A stretch of 64,000 bases of DNA, from the NCBI RefSeq assembly GCF_949628215.1, contig NC_134276.1, positions 132,184,125-132,248,124 of the forward strand. The letters are read 5' to 3'. The stretch's first letter is position 1; each line of letters begins with the position of its first letter. A program made the translations under genes and the position numbers. Under the pieces are notes generated by a model that searched no databases, was not told the DNA's origin, and saw only the letters and a list, made by a program, of their open reading frames with translations. This DNA comes from Phalacrocorax aristotelis (Eukaryota; Chordata; Aves; Suliformes; Phalacrocoracidae). Below, piece by piece: positions 13,646 to 32,599 of this stretch.

Positions 13646-13647
13646 AG

Positions 13648-22130
<8,483 letters not shown>

Positions 22131-22636
22131 CAAAAGAAGATCGTGAAAAGCACACCAGCCCCCAAGAGGAACTTGCTTACCTCTTGCTTCTGAATGGGAA
22201 AGACAACAAAGATGCACTCCTGTGACACAGTCCCACCACACCTTACTCTTAGCGCCAGCAGGGTAACAGATGTGCCTCCAGAGGAAGGACTGTGTCTGGG
22301 GAGCCTTGGACTGAATTTGTGTTTGCTTTATCAAAACCAGGACATCTCAGAAGGACAAGTGAAGATTGCCTCTGGTGGGGCTTAAGCAGAAGTCTGCATG
22401 CTGCCTTGCCTCCGTAAGCTTTTCCTGCCAGACTGCAACTCAGCTGACTGTGGGAGGCACTAGGCAATTCCACTATACTCTGCTTTTACATCTATGTATA
22501 ATATTCCTCTTTCCCACTATGTATAATACTCCCCCTTTATCCAGTATATGTGATTTGTAACCATGTGCATCAGGACTCTCAGCTCTACCAAAGCAAGGTA
22601 CACGGTTTCACTTGGGTAAAGCATGGTTGTGGGGAA

Positions 22637-22642
22637 AATAAA
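22637..22642 (+). promoter_or_regulatory. Candidate CASR poly(A) signal
   Basis: AATAAA lies 507 bases past the CASR stop codon. A second one lies at 23869-23874. Choice between them cannot be made from sequence. Confidence 0.4.
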
Positions 22643-24646
22643 AAAGCCCCCAACATCCTGCATGCTATGTACAGCCAAGGGTGTGAACATGTAAAGTATT
22701 TAATGAGACAGAGCGCCCTGCTATTTATATTTAGTAATGTCCCAATCTCTCCTTTCTGCCCAGCAGGAAATACTGGACAATACTCTTCATAGACTCCATT
22801 GCACTAGACCAAGCTACTAGGTTCCTACTGGTTTCTTCCAGCTGAGGTAGCTTTACCTCCAGCCTGCCTGCTTTGGTGGAGGGGCAGAACAGCTTGTAAA
22901 TCCCCCCGGAGAACGTTGCGAGAGCACAAAGAGATGTATCCATGATTGATTATGTCGCTAGTAGTTGTATGCTTAACGAAGTGTTGCTGCTGTAATATCC
23001 CACATGGCATACATGGCTAACCCTTTCACACCATAGTCAGTGTTGTGCTTTGCCATATTAATCTGCCTCACACCTACACAGAGCATTGCGCTAGTCGTGA
23101 CAATAGTGGTGGGCCTGATACAAAGCAAGTGAAACAAGGTGAAATGGAGGAGTTAGGGATGGAGAAATAGCCCCTAAATGTGTTAATATGATTGCAGGAG
23201 TGGGTGAATATCGGAAGTGTGTGTGCTGGTAGCTGACTGGATGAGGAAAACACACAGGTCTGGGCTCTGAGACATGCACCCAGACAAAGGGATAAATTAG
23301 CTATGTTTTGGCTCCTACAGGCCACCTACTAGGTTATCTCCCTCCAGGCCCATCTTGAAGAGACAGCACCTAACACAGGAAGGGCACAGTGCACCTTAAG
23401 AGAAACAGTAAGGACTTCGGCAAAGAGCATAGCACAACTTCATTACTCTTGACACTTGTCCCACTCCCCCAGAAGCAGACATAAGTGCTCCTGGTTTTGC
23501 AAGGTACGCCTGGTTCTTCTCTATTCACGCTGGCAAGGTTGGAAGTAAGAGAGTTGTCAGAAGAGACATTTATTGCAGCCTGATAAGAGAAAAAGCACCC
23601 CTCGACAGCCAGACAGGAGGGGGTAGGGTTAGGTTGCAGAACTTATTTCCCTCTTCCCAGATCCCGTGTGCAGGAACAAGTGTCTGACGTGAAGACGTTG
23701 GTACCCTCCCTCATCGGATAAGAAGGTAGTCTAGGCCACTGTGGAAAGGCAGACAGGCCTGCAGCTTAGTGCGAGCAGAGACGAAAGGGCCATGTGAATG
23801 CACTGGGGAAAATAGCACAATTCTCTTTTTACTGTTTTTGCTTGTTTGTTCTTTTGCCAGGGCAGGCAAATAAAATTTACAGGTGACATTACTGCATAAA
23901 AACTTTGTTTTGCCACCTCCACTTGTTGCTGACAAGGAAGAGGAGTTTTGGCTTAGAAGAGCACAGTGGAAGTCCAGACACCAAGGAGCATGCTACTAAG
24001 ACAATTTATTTTAACCCTTTTGTTGATCTGTTACATTCACCTCAGAGTGGGCTCAAATTTTAATTACACCATATAAGAACCAATCCAACTTTAACCATAA
24101 GGCCTCCAAATCACAATATTAGATTAAAGCTATTGCACAGCTGGTTAAAAGGGAAAAAAAGTTTGAAAACACAAATCCCTGTGGCCATAGTTTTGGAAAC
24201 CACATTGCACCCCCGCTCACGGCTTCCGAAAAAATAAGTGCCTTCCCCAGCCTGCTGACGGTGGCGTCTAGGCTTAATTTAGGGTACAAAATTGAGACCC
24301 GTGGTCTCCTGAGTCTAAATGCACAAACGGAGATGGGCACTAGGTGGCAGAAGAGACTTTAAAAAAGTACTTCGGTATGGCCCGCACTTCTAAAAATTTC
24401 AGTAGCCAAATAATTTTAGTGCTAGTAAGTCATTCCTACGGGCCAAAACCAGTACAGTAGTCCCTGAATAGAAGCTGACAGCATTGAAAGCATAGAAGTG
24501 CTTAATGAATGACATTAAAATGACACAGGATACAAACCAAAGGCACTGCACAAATACAGGCAACATGAGAAACAGAAAGTCACCACTGGCTGCCTTGTTT
24601 GGAGAACAATGTTCACTGGCTATGCACACAGTACATAATGTTGACA

Positions 24647-24700
24647 TTTGGGTGTTTTTCATTCTTTGGGTGGTTTTCATTCTTTAGGTGTTTTTCGTTC
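24647..24700. repeat. 18-bp tandem repeat, three copies
   Basis: Units 24647-24664, 24665-24682 and 24683-24700 follow the pattern TTTGGGTGTTTTTCATTC with one to two differences between copies. Confidence 0.85.
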
Positions 24701-26129
24701 TTTACATCTGCTTGAAAGGAATTTGTACCCTGGCACACAATGAGGCTCCAACAGCTGCCACAATTTTGTAGCAACAGACCAACAGTGCTCGACTTGCTGG
24801 GGAACCCCCATCCACCCTCACTGCACACATACCCTGAGCTCTAAGCCTCGAGCTCCACACGCTGTGTGAGAGCTGCTGTTGCAGCCTATTCTAGTGACAC
24901 ACGCACACTAGAAACAAGGAAGTTCAGCAAAAAAGGACCCCTTTTATGAAGGTGATTTGCAACCAAACCTTTTATCCCATGCACAGAGGAGGGTATATAT
25001 TCTCATCCTGCCAAGTCCAGGAGAAGAGACAGTTTGCTCAGGCACCTGTCCGAAAGCCTGTCTGTGTGTCACACAAGACGATACTGATGAAGGGAAGTTG
25101 GGTAACATCCTTCTGTTGAAAGCTCAAGCCTGAGAATCCGCACCAGCATGTCCCACCAGAGGCTGCCCACATGAATGGCTGCCCCACACCCCTCAAAAAC
25201 CTACTGGACACTTTTTGCCAATGGGATGTTTCCTGAACCATCTGGTGGAGAAGCAACAGCAGTGGGGACAGAAGCAAAGAGCATATGAACTGTGTGGTGG
25301 GATTTCCCTTGGCAAACTTGGCTGATGGGCAGGGAACTGTACCAGTGACGAGCCTGATCCTTCACCCCCGCTCTGCTCACAAACCCAGCAGAGCATTTAT
25401 TTGCATTTATTTGCTCCCCACAGAGGACAGAGATGATACCAGGGGAAAGAAATCCTTCTTCCCCATTCTGTTTCATGCTTCTCACCACATCCTCCCTACC
25501 AGTGGAGGAAGTCTATTCAGTATGCAATACCAAGTGCTGTTAAATTTAGGATTATATTTACCAAATTTACCAAGGGATGCTGGAAAGCACGGGGACGAAG
25601 GTGGGTTTTTGTTGTTGTTTTTCCAAGGAATCTGGATGTTTAAACTGGGGGGGAAATTTAGCTAAAGACCTGAACATTCAAACTTGAGCCTCACCAGGGG
25701 CTTTTCTCAAAGGCTGGATGATTCACCACAGCCTTTGGTTTGCTGGCTGAGGAAGAACAAAATCAGCCTGGGGGAGGGAACAATGAACACAGTGACCGAG
25801 TGATGGGAATGGTGATGGGGACGGAAACCTTCCACACTGCTCAAGTGAACATGTCGTGTATGTGATGGCTGCTGGAAAACATGACGCTCTGGAAAAGAAA
25901 AAAGCTGCCACTCAGGACAGCCCTGTCCTCATGCAGGCCTCTCACAGAGGCGGCACCTGCCGAGGACAGGCTGCAGATCTTCTGTGGGTCATCCTGCAGG
26001 CAGCTTTTATTGCAACCCTTGCTTTTAGCTTTTTAGGCGGCGAGCAGACTACGGGACAGGCAGGTTTCTGCCACGCCCGGAGACAGCTGGTCCCACTGTC
26101 CTGTACTAAAATTTCCCCGTCCGAGACCC

Positions 26130-26720
26130 GTCCCTGGGCCGGTTGCTGCCTCTGCGCCGGGAGCTGAGCACCCCCGCCTCGCAGCTCGTAAAACCCAAAC
26201 GCAGATTTGAGGCCCTGGGCTGGGCCCGGGCCCGGGCCCAGCACCGCCCCCGCCCCGCCCCGCCGGCAGGCCCGGCCCTGCGTGAGGGGAGGGGACGGGA
26301 GGGGACGGGAGCGGTGGGGAGGGGAGGGCAGGGCAACGGAGTAGAACGGAGAGCAACGGGTGCCACCATGTTGTGCGGGGGTACCTCGGAGGCCCGCCCC
26401 GCCACCGAGGAGACGCAGAAGATCGCGGACGAGGTGAGGGCGCCGCGCTGCGCCGGGGCGAGCCCCGGGAGGGACTCCCTGAGCCCGGGAGGGGCCTGGC
26501 GGCGGGCGCTACCGCGCCCGGGGCGGGGCGGTCCGGCGGGTCTTCCCGGTACCCGACGCTTCTCCCGCTGGGCCCGGCGGTGCTCTGGGCCTGCTGGTGG
26601 TGCTGGCGGCCCCCGGCCCTCCCTGTGGGCCGGCCTGTGCGGGGACCCGCAGGCTCGGGGCTGGGGGCCCGGAAGCGTTTCGCCGTTGTTCCGCACAGCT
26701 GAGCGCCGAGACGCCCTTTC
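26130..26720 (+). promoter_or_regulatory. CpG-island promoter of the + strand stefin gene
   Basis: Strongly GC- and CpG-rich block around the first exon. It has no TATA box near the start. Repeated GGGCCC palindromes lie at 26222-26238 and CCGCCCC-type GC boxes at about 26244-26262. A purine-rich G-tract block at 26284-26335 contains two perfect copies of GGGGACGGGA (26291-26310). This is the architecture of a broadly expressed gene. Confidence 0.8.
26368..26433 (+). CDS. + strand stefin exon 1
   Basis: 22 codons from an ATG in the strong context GCCACCATG to ...TQKIADE, donor GTGAGG. It encodes the N-terminal trunk with Cys3 and Gly4-Gly5. Confidence 0.95.
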
Positions 26721-29700
26721 CTCTGCCCTCAGTCTAAAAGCAGGAGGGCTGACAAACTCTGGGGGCGTAGTGAGCGGTCGCTGGCCCTCTGCAGCCCTCC
26801 CTGTGTCTTCTTGGCCTTGTGACGTTTTATTGACTTACAGGCAGAGCAGGTTCGGTGTTTTAAGAGGGCGTTTTAGAGGGATTTAGAGAGGAACACAACG
26901 TCGAGTACTCAGGGAGAGCCACAGCTCTGTGTGTGGTGTGCTACCTACCATCCCTGCTCTAAAAGGTCAGTTTTCTTGAGCCTGTGGAAGGAGCTCAAGA
27001 GGTTCTTGCAAAGTCTCAAGAGGTTCTTACAAAGTCTGAATCTCGTAGCTGCTTCTGTTTCTGTTTGTTGAAGGAATAAGTAAGAAAACTTCTCTGCTGC
27101 TTCTGCAACTCTAACCACTGCCAGCTCGAAATCCTGATGCTACTTCAAGTAATTTATATTGTGCCGAGTGACAAGAGAAGGGGCAATGGGCACAAGTTGG
27201 AACACAGGAAGTTCCGCCTTAACATGAGGAAAAATTTCTTTACTGTGAGGGTGACAGAGCAGTGGAACGGGCTGCCTGGGGAGGTTGTGGTGTCTGCTTA
27301 TGTGGAAATATTCAAAACCTGCCTGGATATGTTCCTGTGCCCCCTGCTCTAGGTGTGCCTGCTCAAGCAGAGGGGTTGGACAAGATGATCTCCAGGGGTC
27401 CCTTCCAACCCCTACCATTCTGTGATTCTGAAATTACTTCCCATGTTAATGGAGCATATGCTTTTGTTGTAAAAATACCCGTGTACAACTAAGTCCTTTC
27501 AAAGCATGCGGTCTTGTTTCAGTCATGGAGACTCAAGTTCCTCTTGCTTTCTGGCTTTATCAGCTAGGGTGTGTCAAACCAGTGAAGAAAGAGGAGGGAC
27601 AAGCTCCAGCTTCTTATGCTCTTTGTCATTATCCGGATTTGTGCCCCAGGCTGCAGCAGTTTCTAAACGCACACAGGGCACCCAAAGGCACAACAGTCAT
27701 TGAAATTAAAGTTTAGCTTGTAGAATCTGATGATTTTGCATTTAAAAAAAAAAAGTGCATCTCCTGAGCACTAACCTGAGTCTGCAGTAATGAGTACGCT
27801 ATTGAGATTTGCTGAGGGAGTCACAATTATTGTTTTGACCTAAAAAGGCTTATATGTCGCGTTAAAGATGAGTATGCCATTAATGTTGCACATGAACTGA
27901 AAACTGGATTTGTTTAAAATCCTGAATTTCCATTCTGTGGCAGGCTGCAGTGGTTTGGTAGTCCAAATATAAGATGAAGAATAAAACTAAAACCCATTTG
28001 GATTCAGACAGGAATGGAATTAACCAAAAATCTGGCATTTTCATTTAAATCACCTAAGTATTTCAAAATTTGTCCAGCTTCTTCTGACTGCCAGCTTAAA
28101 TTACTTTATTTAATGAAATATGCATGGTAAAACCCCAAACTGAAATTTGCTCACACAGTCATGTCCATATCTGGGCTACAGATTGTGAAGGAAACATTAG
28201 TTTTCTTAAATCAAGGTAGACTTCTGAAATTAGTTTGCTGAAAGTCAAATTTTTGTGGAGATTTGTTAGAGCCTGCCAGTTTGCTTGCCATAAATGCATT
28301 TCCTGTTCCTGCTTTTCCAGTTCTTGCCTCCATTGTATTGTTTCGCAAGAATCCCGTCGATGGCCAAACATCGCTTAGATTCGTGGGCCCTAGCAAGTAC
28401 TGCTGCTCGCAGAGAGCAGGTACAGTGTGAGACAGAACGGGACAGCTTCACTCCGACAGTGTACCTGGCTTAAGAGTCCCAGAGGAACTGCCTCTCCATG
28501 GCAAGGATTTCCATATAGGCCTGTTCAACCCTTGGCTCCTCACGGGCAACTGTGCAGAGGTTAGTCAGGGTGATTTTGAACCATCTGTTTTTTAGTAACT
28601 GCTCTGGGAGTAAGCAAACAGGCCATGCAGAACAGTAAAGAGCATGACAATTTTCAACCCTGTGATTGAATCACAGGTTGTTTTGGTGTGAAGAGACTGC
28701 ACCTCCTGTGAGCACGGGGTCAGCAGCCCCTCGCTGCTCGGGGCTTCGTCCAGTCAGGTCTTGAAAACCGCTGAGGATGGAAACACCACAATTTCTCTGG
28801 GCAGCCCGCTGTACTGCGGGAGTGTCGTCAGGGGAAATGTTTTTCCTGATATCCAGTCTGAACTGCCAATTTCAGTTCATGACCATTGGGTCTCATTCTT
28901 CCGCCCCTCAGTAAAGGGCCTGGCTTCTTGTAAGTACCGGAAAGCTTTCCTCAAAATCTTCTCTTCTGCCAGCTGAGCAAGTTCATTTTCTTCCTCTCCT
29001 CTCCTCACAGCACAAGTGCTCCAGCCATCTGACCTCATGGTGGCCCTCTGCTGAGCTCCCAACAGTTTACTGACATCTTTCTGGTACTGGGGGCCCAAAA
29101 CTGGACACAATGTTCCTACGGTGCTCTAACAAGTGCCAAGTAAAGGGCCATAATCGCTTGCCTCTGTCTTCTGGCCAGGCTCCTGCTGATGCAGCCCAGG
29201 ATGCTGTTACCTTCGTTACCACCAGGGCACGGTGCTGGCTTTTGTTTAGTGCACCACCCACCAGGACCCCCAGAACTAGACCACGATCATGAACTAGCAG
29301 GGTGGGCTGATAGCAGGTCGTTCAGAGAGTATTTCTCTCTCTGGGGTCTCCCTCCCCATACTGAATCAGGATACCCAGTTGCCACATGCTCTGGTGAGTC
29401 ACTGCCGTGATAACACCCTGACAAGCTTGTAGCTGCATGCGAACCTGAGCTGTCAGCAGTCACAGAGCTGAGTGTTCAGCTTTCTGCTAGTAATACAAAA
29501 TATGCTGAGCCGGGGTGATTTTGAGACCTAAGAAACCAACCTGGCACAGGTTTGCTAAAGGAGCACGTGACAGGATGGGGTCAGTGGGATGCTTGTGTCC
29601 ACCCTCTCCCCTGCTTCTTAAAATCTGTAATAGTAGCTCTAGTGATGAAAACTGACACCACTTGCTCCATCCTCTTGACTCGGGGGAAGGGGAGGAGGGA

Positions 29701-31884
29701 GGACTGAATCACTGTGCTTTCTGGGGCTGTGCCCTTCCTTGCATCCTGGAATGCAAAGTTGTTGGCTGCGCTTTGATTTCCATATGGGAGAAAATACGCG
29801 TAGAAAAGCATCCAAACATCATTATCTTCAGACGTACTGTTCATAGCCCGAGGAATTGTAGAGGTGTTGCCTCTGAAAGATGATGTGCAGTATGGTCAGG
29901 GCTCCCAGGGACAAGACGGTCACTGATGAGCTGTCTTGGAAAGGCGCCAGAGTTTGGTCCTGTACCTTCTCAGTGCTGGACAGGTGGGAGAACATGCCCT
30001 GTTGCAGGAATTGTTTCTGTTCCTGCTTCACTCTAGAACACCTGAGCAAGGGCAAACTGGCACTTGTTTTCCCCCCAAGGAAGCAGGTGGAACTCAGGCA
30101 GGAGAGCAAATATATTTATTCCCCTTGAATTTAGGAAGAAGGGGAAGTACACCATATAGCTGGGAAGAGAAAATCTACTCATTGCTGGTACTGTTGCACT
30201 GGGAGTGGAGGGAGGGTGACATAATGAGCTGAGCGGGGGTGATTTTGAGACCTAAGAACCACCTTGTACAGTGCCTAGGAATGCTAAAGGAGCACGGGAC
30301 AGGACAGGGTAAGGCCAGCAGGAGGTAAGGCCTGGGTAGAGCTGCGCTTGCAGCAAGGACTCCCAAGGCTAATTCATATTACTCTTGTGAACAAAGCCTG
30401 CTTTTTACCGTATAGCCATGACGTTCTAGAGAGCCAAAGCATGGGAAAGAAGAGCTGCAACTCATCTGAGCTCATGCCTCCCCACGGGGTATTGGGCAAG
30501 TTATTCTGACTCCTTGAGCACTGGTTTTGCACGCTGGAAACTGGGATGATATCTCAAAGGGCTTTTTAGTTCTGTCTTAGATACACAGGACAGGAAGGGA
30601 AGCTGAGACATCAACAGGGCAAATCATTTGTCAGAATAAATCTTCTAGATTTATTCTAGAACCCACGCAGTTCTCTGTTGGAGGCTCCAGACTTGGTGTC
30701 AGTCTGTGACAACTGAATCACACCTCTGACTTGGCTTTGCTGCCTGTCTAGATTTCTGGTCTTGCTTTAACACAAAACATTATTCATTTTAATCTTTTAA
30801 AAACTTGGAAAAGCAGGAACTCTGTGTCTGGGAATTGAGCAGCAGTGACCTGGCAGGTACAGAGGCACGCTCATAGTGTGGGCCTGAAGTCCTAAGTACT
30901 TGAATCTTGCATCAGTCTTAAATAACCTATTGTTTGCTTAAGGTGAAACCTCAGCTAGAAGAAAAAGAAGGGAAAACATTTGATGTCTTCACTGCAGTGG
31001 AGTTTAAAACTCAGGTGGTTGCTGGAACAAACTACTTCATCAAGGTAGAGGACACTGGGCAATGGGATTTTTTTTTTTCTTTTTAATTAATATATAATAT
31101 TTGGAAGGGTGTTTTTTTTCTTTACTTACCCACAGAGGGATGCTTATGATTACAACCTAAGAAAAAAAAAACCTGGGCATTTAAAAAAAAAATCCACCCC
31201 CACCTCCCAGCTCATCTCTGTGACTGTCTTAAATGGAGATAAGGGTACTTCCCCATTTTCATTACTTCTACTTTTCAGTTATTTTGTGAAACTTGGTTTT
31301 GGGGATAACCACACATCTGTGATGCTGAGCACTAACATTGCATTAGGTGAAGTCCAGCTGCGTAATGATGCAGTGCAGCATCAAACCTGCACTGACTCTG
31401 CCTGTAGCGATGCCACACACAAAACCAAGCAACTGTGATCAAAGCACGGAAGTGCTGCTTGTGCCAGATAAGATTAGAGCGTTTTGCGTGTAGTCGCTTC
31501 TATGCAACTCCGATTCCGTACCCGTCTATTCCCTATCTCAGGCACAGGGAGGATTAACAAGCATGGTAGGACGAGGTGGTATTTCCACAAAGTCAGGACT
31601 CACGGTCTGGTTTAAAACAAGACCACACACCTGAGGTGATGGTTTTTCTTACCACCTCTCTGCTTCTCCGTCCTCCAAACACACCAGTCTACACCATCCC
31701 TCCTGCTGAAGGCTGCTGTTACTCTGTGGAACTCACTGGTTTTCATGCTTTGCAGGTCCATGTTGGCAATGATGAGTTCATTCACCTGCGGGTGTTCAGA
31801 AGTCTTCCTCATGAGAATAAGCCGCTGAGTCTCCACAGTTACCAGAGCAGCAAGACTAAGCACGATGAACTGGCTTATTTCTAG
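26368..31884 (+). CDS. Stefin (type-1 cystatin), stefin-B-like residues, 98 aa
   Basis: Cytosolic inhibitor of papain-like cysteine proteases (cathepsins L, S, H and B). Coding parts 26368-26433, 30943-31044 and 31756-31884 join in phase 0 into 22 + 34 + 42 = 98 residues, the standard stefin length and exon pattern. All three inhibitory elements are present: an N-terminal Gly4 trunk (MLCGG), QVVAG at residues 46-50 and LPH at 73-75. There is no signal peptide. Position and orientation next to CASR fit the CSTA locus, yet Mx[18 protein letters not shown] and KHDELAYF are closer to human CSTB as I remember it, so I leave the symbol open between CSTA by position and CSTB-like by sequence. Confidence 0.96.
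27160..27430 (+). mobile_element. CR1 LINE 3' end fragment
   Basis: Translation reads [38 protein letters not shown] and a CPLL terminus with stop, followed by the 3' UTR 'ggttggacaagatgatctcc' and the CATTCTGTGATTCTG tail. It belongs to the same subfamily as the copy at 145-1040 and lies in sense orientation in the stefin intron. Confidence 0.95.
28662..29300 (-). mobile_element. CR1 LINE, antisense, 5'-truncated
   Basis: The low-coordinate end 'gaatcacaggttg' is the reverse complement of a CR1 3' end. The reverse strand translates in broken frames to pieces such as [20 protein letters not shown] and [12 protein letters not shown], equivalent to FWAPQFKKDxELLERVQRRA and SQHCALVAKKA. It is more diverged than the copies at 145-1040 and 27160-27430. 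The 5' limit could lie up to about 100 bases further on. Confidence 0.88.
29504..29580 (+). repeat. Dispersed direct repeat, copy 1
   Basis: A 77-bp unit beginning 'gctgagccggggtgattttg' and ending 'aggatgggg'. A second copy lies at 30228-30310 in the same orientation about 720 bp away. I do not recognise the family. Confidence 0.8.
30228..30310 (+). repeat. Dispersed direct repeat, copy 2
   Basis: An 83-bp unit beginning 'gctgagcgggggtgattttg', with 'gctaaaggagcacg' shared near the end. It differs from copy 1 by a few substitutions and a short indel in the middle. Confidence 0.8.
30943..31044 (+). CDS. + strand stefin exon 2
   Basis: 34 codons (102 nt), the invariant size of stefin exon 2. 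It starts [11 protein letters not shown] and contains the first inhibitory hairpin, QVVAG, followed by TNYFIK. Acceptor TTGCTTAAG, donor GTAGAG; the donor is a weak match to consensus. Confidence 0.96.
31045..31755 (+). other. + strand stefin intron 2
   Basis: Intron of 711 bp starting with a T-rich tract. No repeat or RNA gene is recognised in it. Confidence 0.9.
31756..31884 (+). CDS. + strand stefin exon 3
   Basis: 43 codons including TAG at 31882-31884, starting [14 protein letters not shown] and ending KHDELAYF. It carries the second inhibitory hairpin LPH. Acceptor ATGCTTTGCAG. Confidence 0.96.
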   Translation, partial: VHVGNDEFIHLRVFRSLPHENKPLSLHSYQSSKTKHDELAYF

Positions 31885-32584
31885 CAAGCTTATGTTGTGC
31901 ATTTCCTAAAGGCTTCTTATGTGCATTTTCTGTAGGCTGCAAAATGTTGATTCCTGTGCCAACAACGGAGAAAAGGAAGTGTCTTTTGTTAACCTTAATG
32001 CTGGAAAAAAACAGTTGCTTTTATGCCACTCCCTTCCTGTGCAATATCTAAATTTTAGAGTCACGTGGCTCTGCTTTCACCTACGCTAATGCAAACCCAA
32101 GTAGCTGCGCTGGCTTCAGTGCAACTTGACCAGAACACTGTGGCTGAGTCCTGTTTGTGGACTGCCCTGGCCTGGAAACTGAAAGGAGAGTGGCACTCAT
32201 GTATTTGCAGGAAGGACCAAGAGGAAAACCTGAATCTTTGCTGTGCTGTTTTGCAGCTGTGAGTATATCTGTAGATTTAAATTGTACTATGTATTTTATT
32301 GGCAACGACCTGAGGAGAGACTTGAGCTGAAGCGATTCTGAAAGCAAGAGAAAGAGGGGAGTGATGGTCTTTTGAAACATTCCCATGTTTATCCTTTTGC
32401 AGCAGTAGGCTATAACGTCCAGTAGAGGGTGTATGAGTTTAAAAAAAAATCAACAGAAAAAACAAAACCAAACAAAAAAAAATAAACAAAAAAAAGAGAA
32501 AAGAACAACTTGCTTATTTTCTCAGTCCTAGGGAAAAGTCCTGGAAAGGAACTTCAGCCGGACAAGCGTTTCTGCATTGTTAAC

Positions 32585-32590
32585 AATAAA
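32585..32590 (+). promoter_or_regulatory. Poly(A) signal of the + strand stefin
   Basis: AATAAA about 700 bases past the stop codon, followed within 40 bases by a GT-rich stretch as expected for cleavage. Confidence 0.6.
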
Positions 32591-32599
32591 TATTTCTCT

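Larger units (their letters stand above)
1..13647 (+). other. CASR: CASR intron (left end outside the window)
   Basis: This stretch precedes the first CASR exon in the window and holds no exon I can recognise. The large upstream exon that in the human gene encodes most of the Venus-flytrap domain would give an open frame of nearly 300 codons, and no such frame is present, so the intron is at least 13.6 kb long. It contains CR1 copies at about 145-1040 and 10363-10950 and older LINE remains near 2540-2860, 6000-6520 and 7860-9530. The rest (1050-2500, 2900-5990, 6530-7850, 9540-10360, 10960-13640) shows nothing I can name. The acceptor at its 3' end has a (TC)n polypyrimidine tract. Confidence 0.8.
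22131..26120 (+). other. CASR 3' UTR and intergenic region
   Basis: No coding exon is seen. The CASR 3' UTR must begin here. AATAAA hexamers on the + strand at 22637-22642 and 23869-23874 are the candidate poly(A) signals, and I cannot tell which is used. A three-copy 18-bp tandem repeat lies at 24647-24700. The remainder up to the stefin CpG island shows nothing I can name. Confidence 0.75.
26434..30942 (+). other. + strand stefin intron 1
   Basis: Intron of 4,509 bp with two CR1 copies (27160-27430 on the + strand and about 28662-29300 on the - strand) and a dispersed direct repeat at 29504-29580 and 30228-30310. No additional exon is seen. Confidence 0.9.

Noticed and set aside
1-13647. 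Search for upstream CASR exons
   Set aside because: No frame resembles the large flytrap exon, so these exons must lie left of the window.
26033-26886. Open frames up to 247 codons on both strands
   Set aside because: CpG-island shadows around the stefin first exon; low-complexity composition and no domain.
31576-31755. Open extension of stefin exon 3 upstream
   Set aside because: It lies before the acceptor TTTGCAG and does not match stefins; it is intron read-through.
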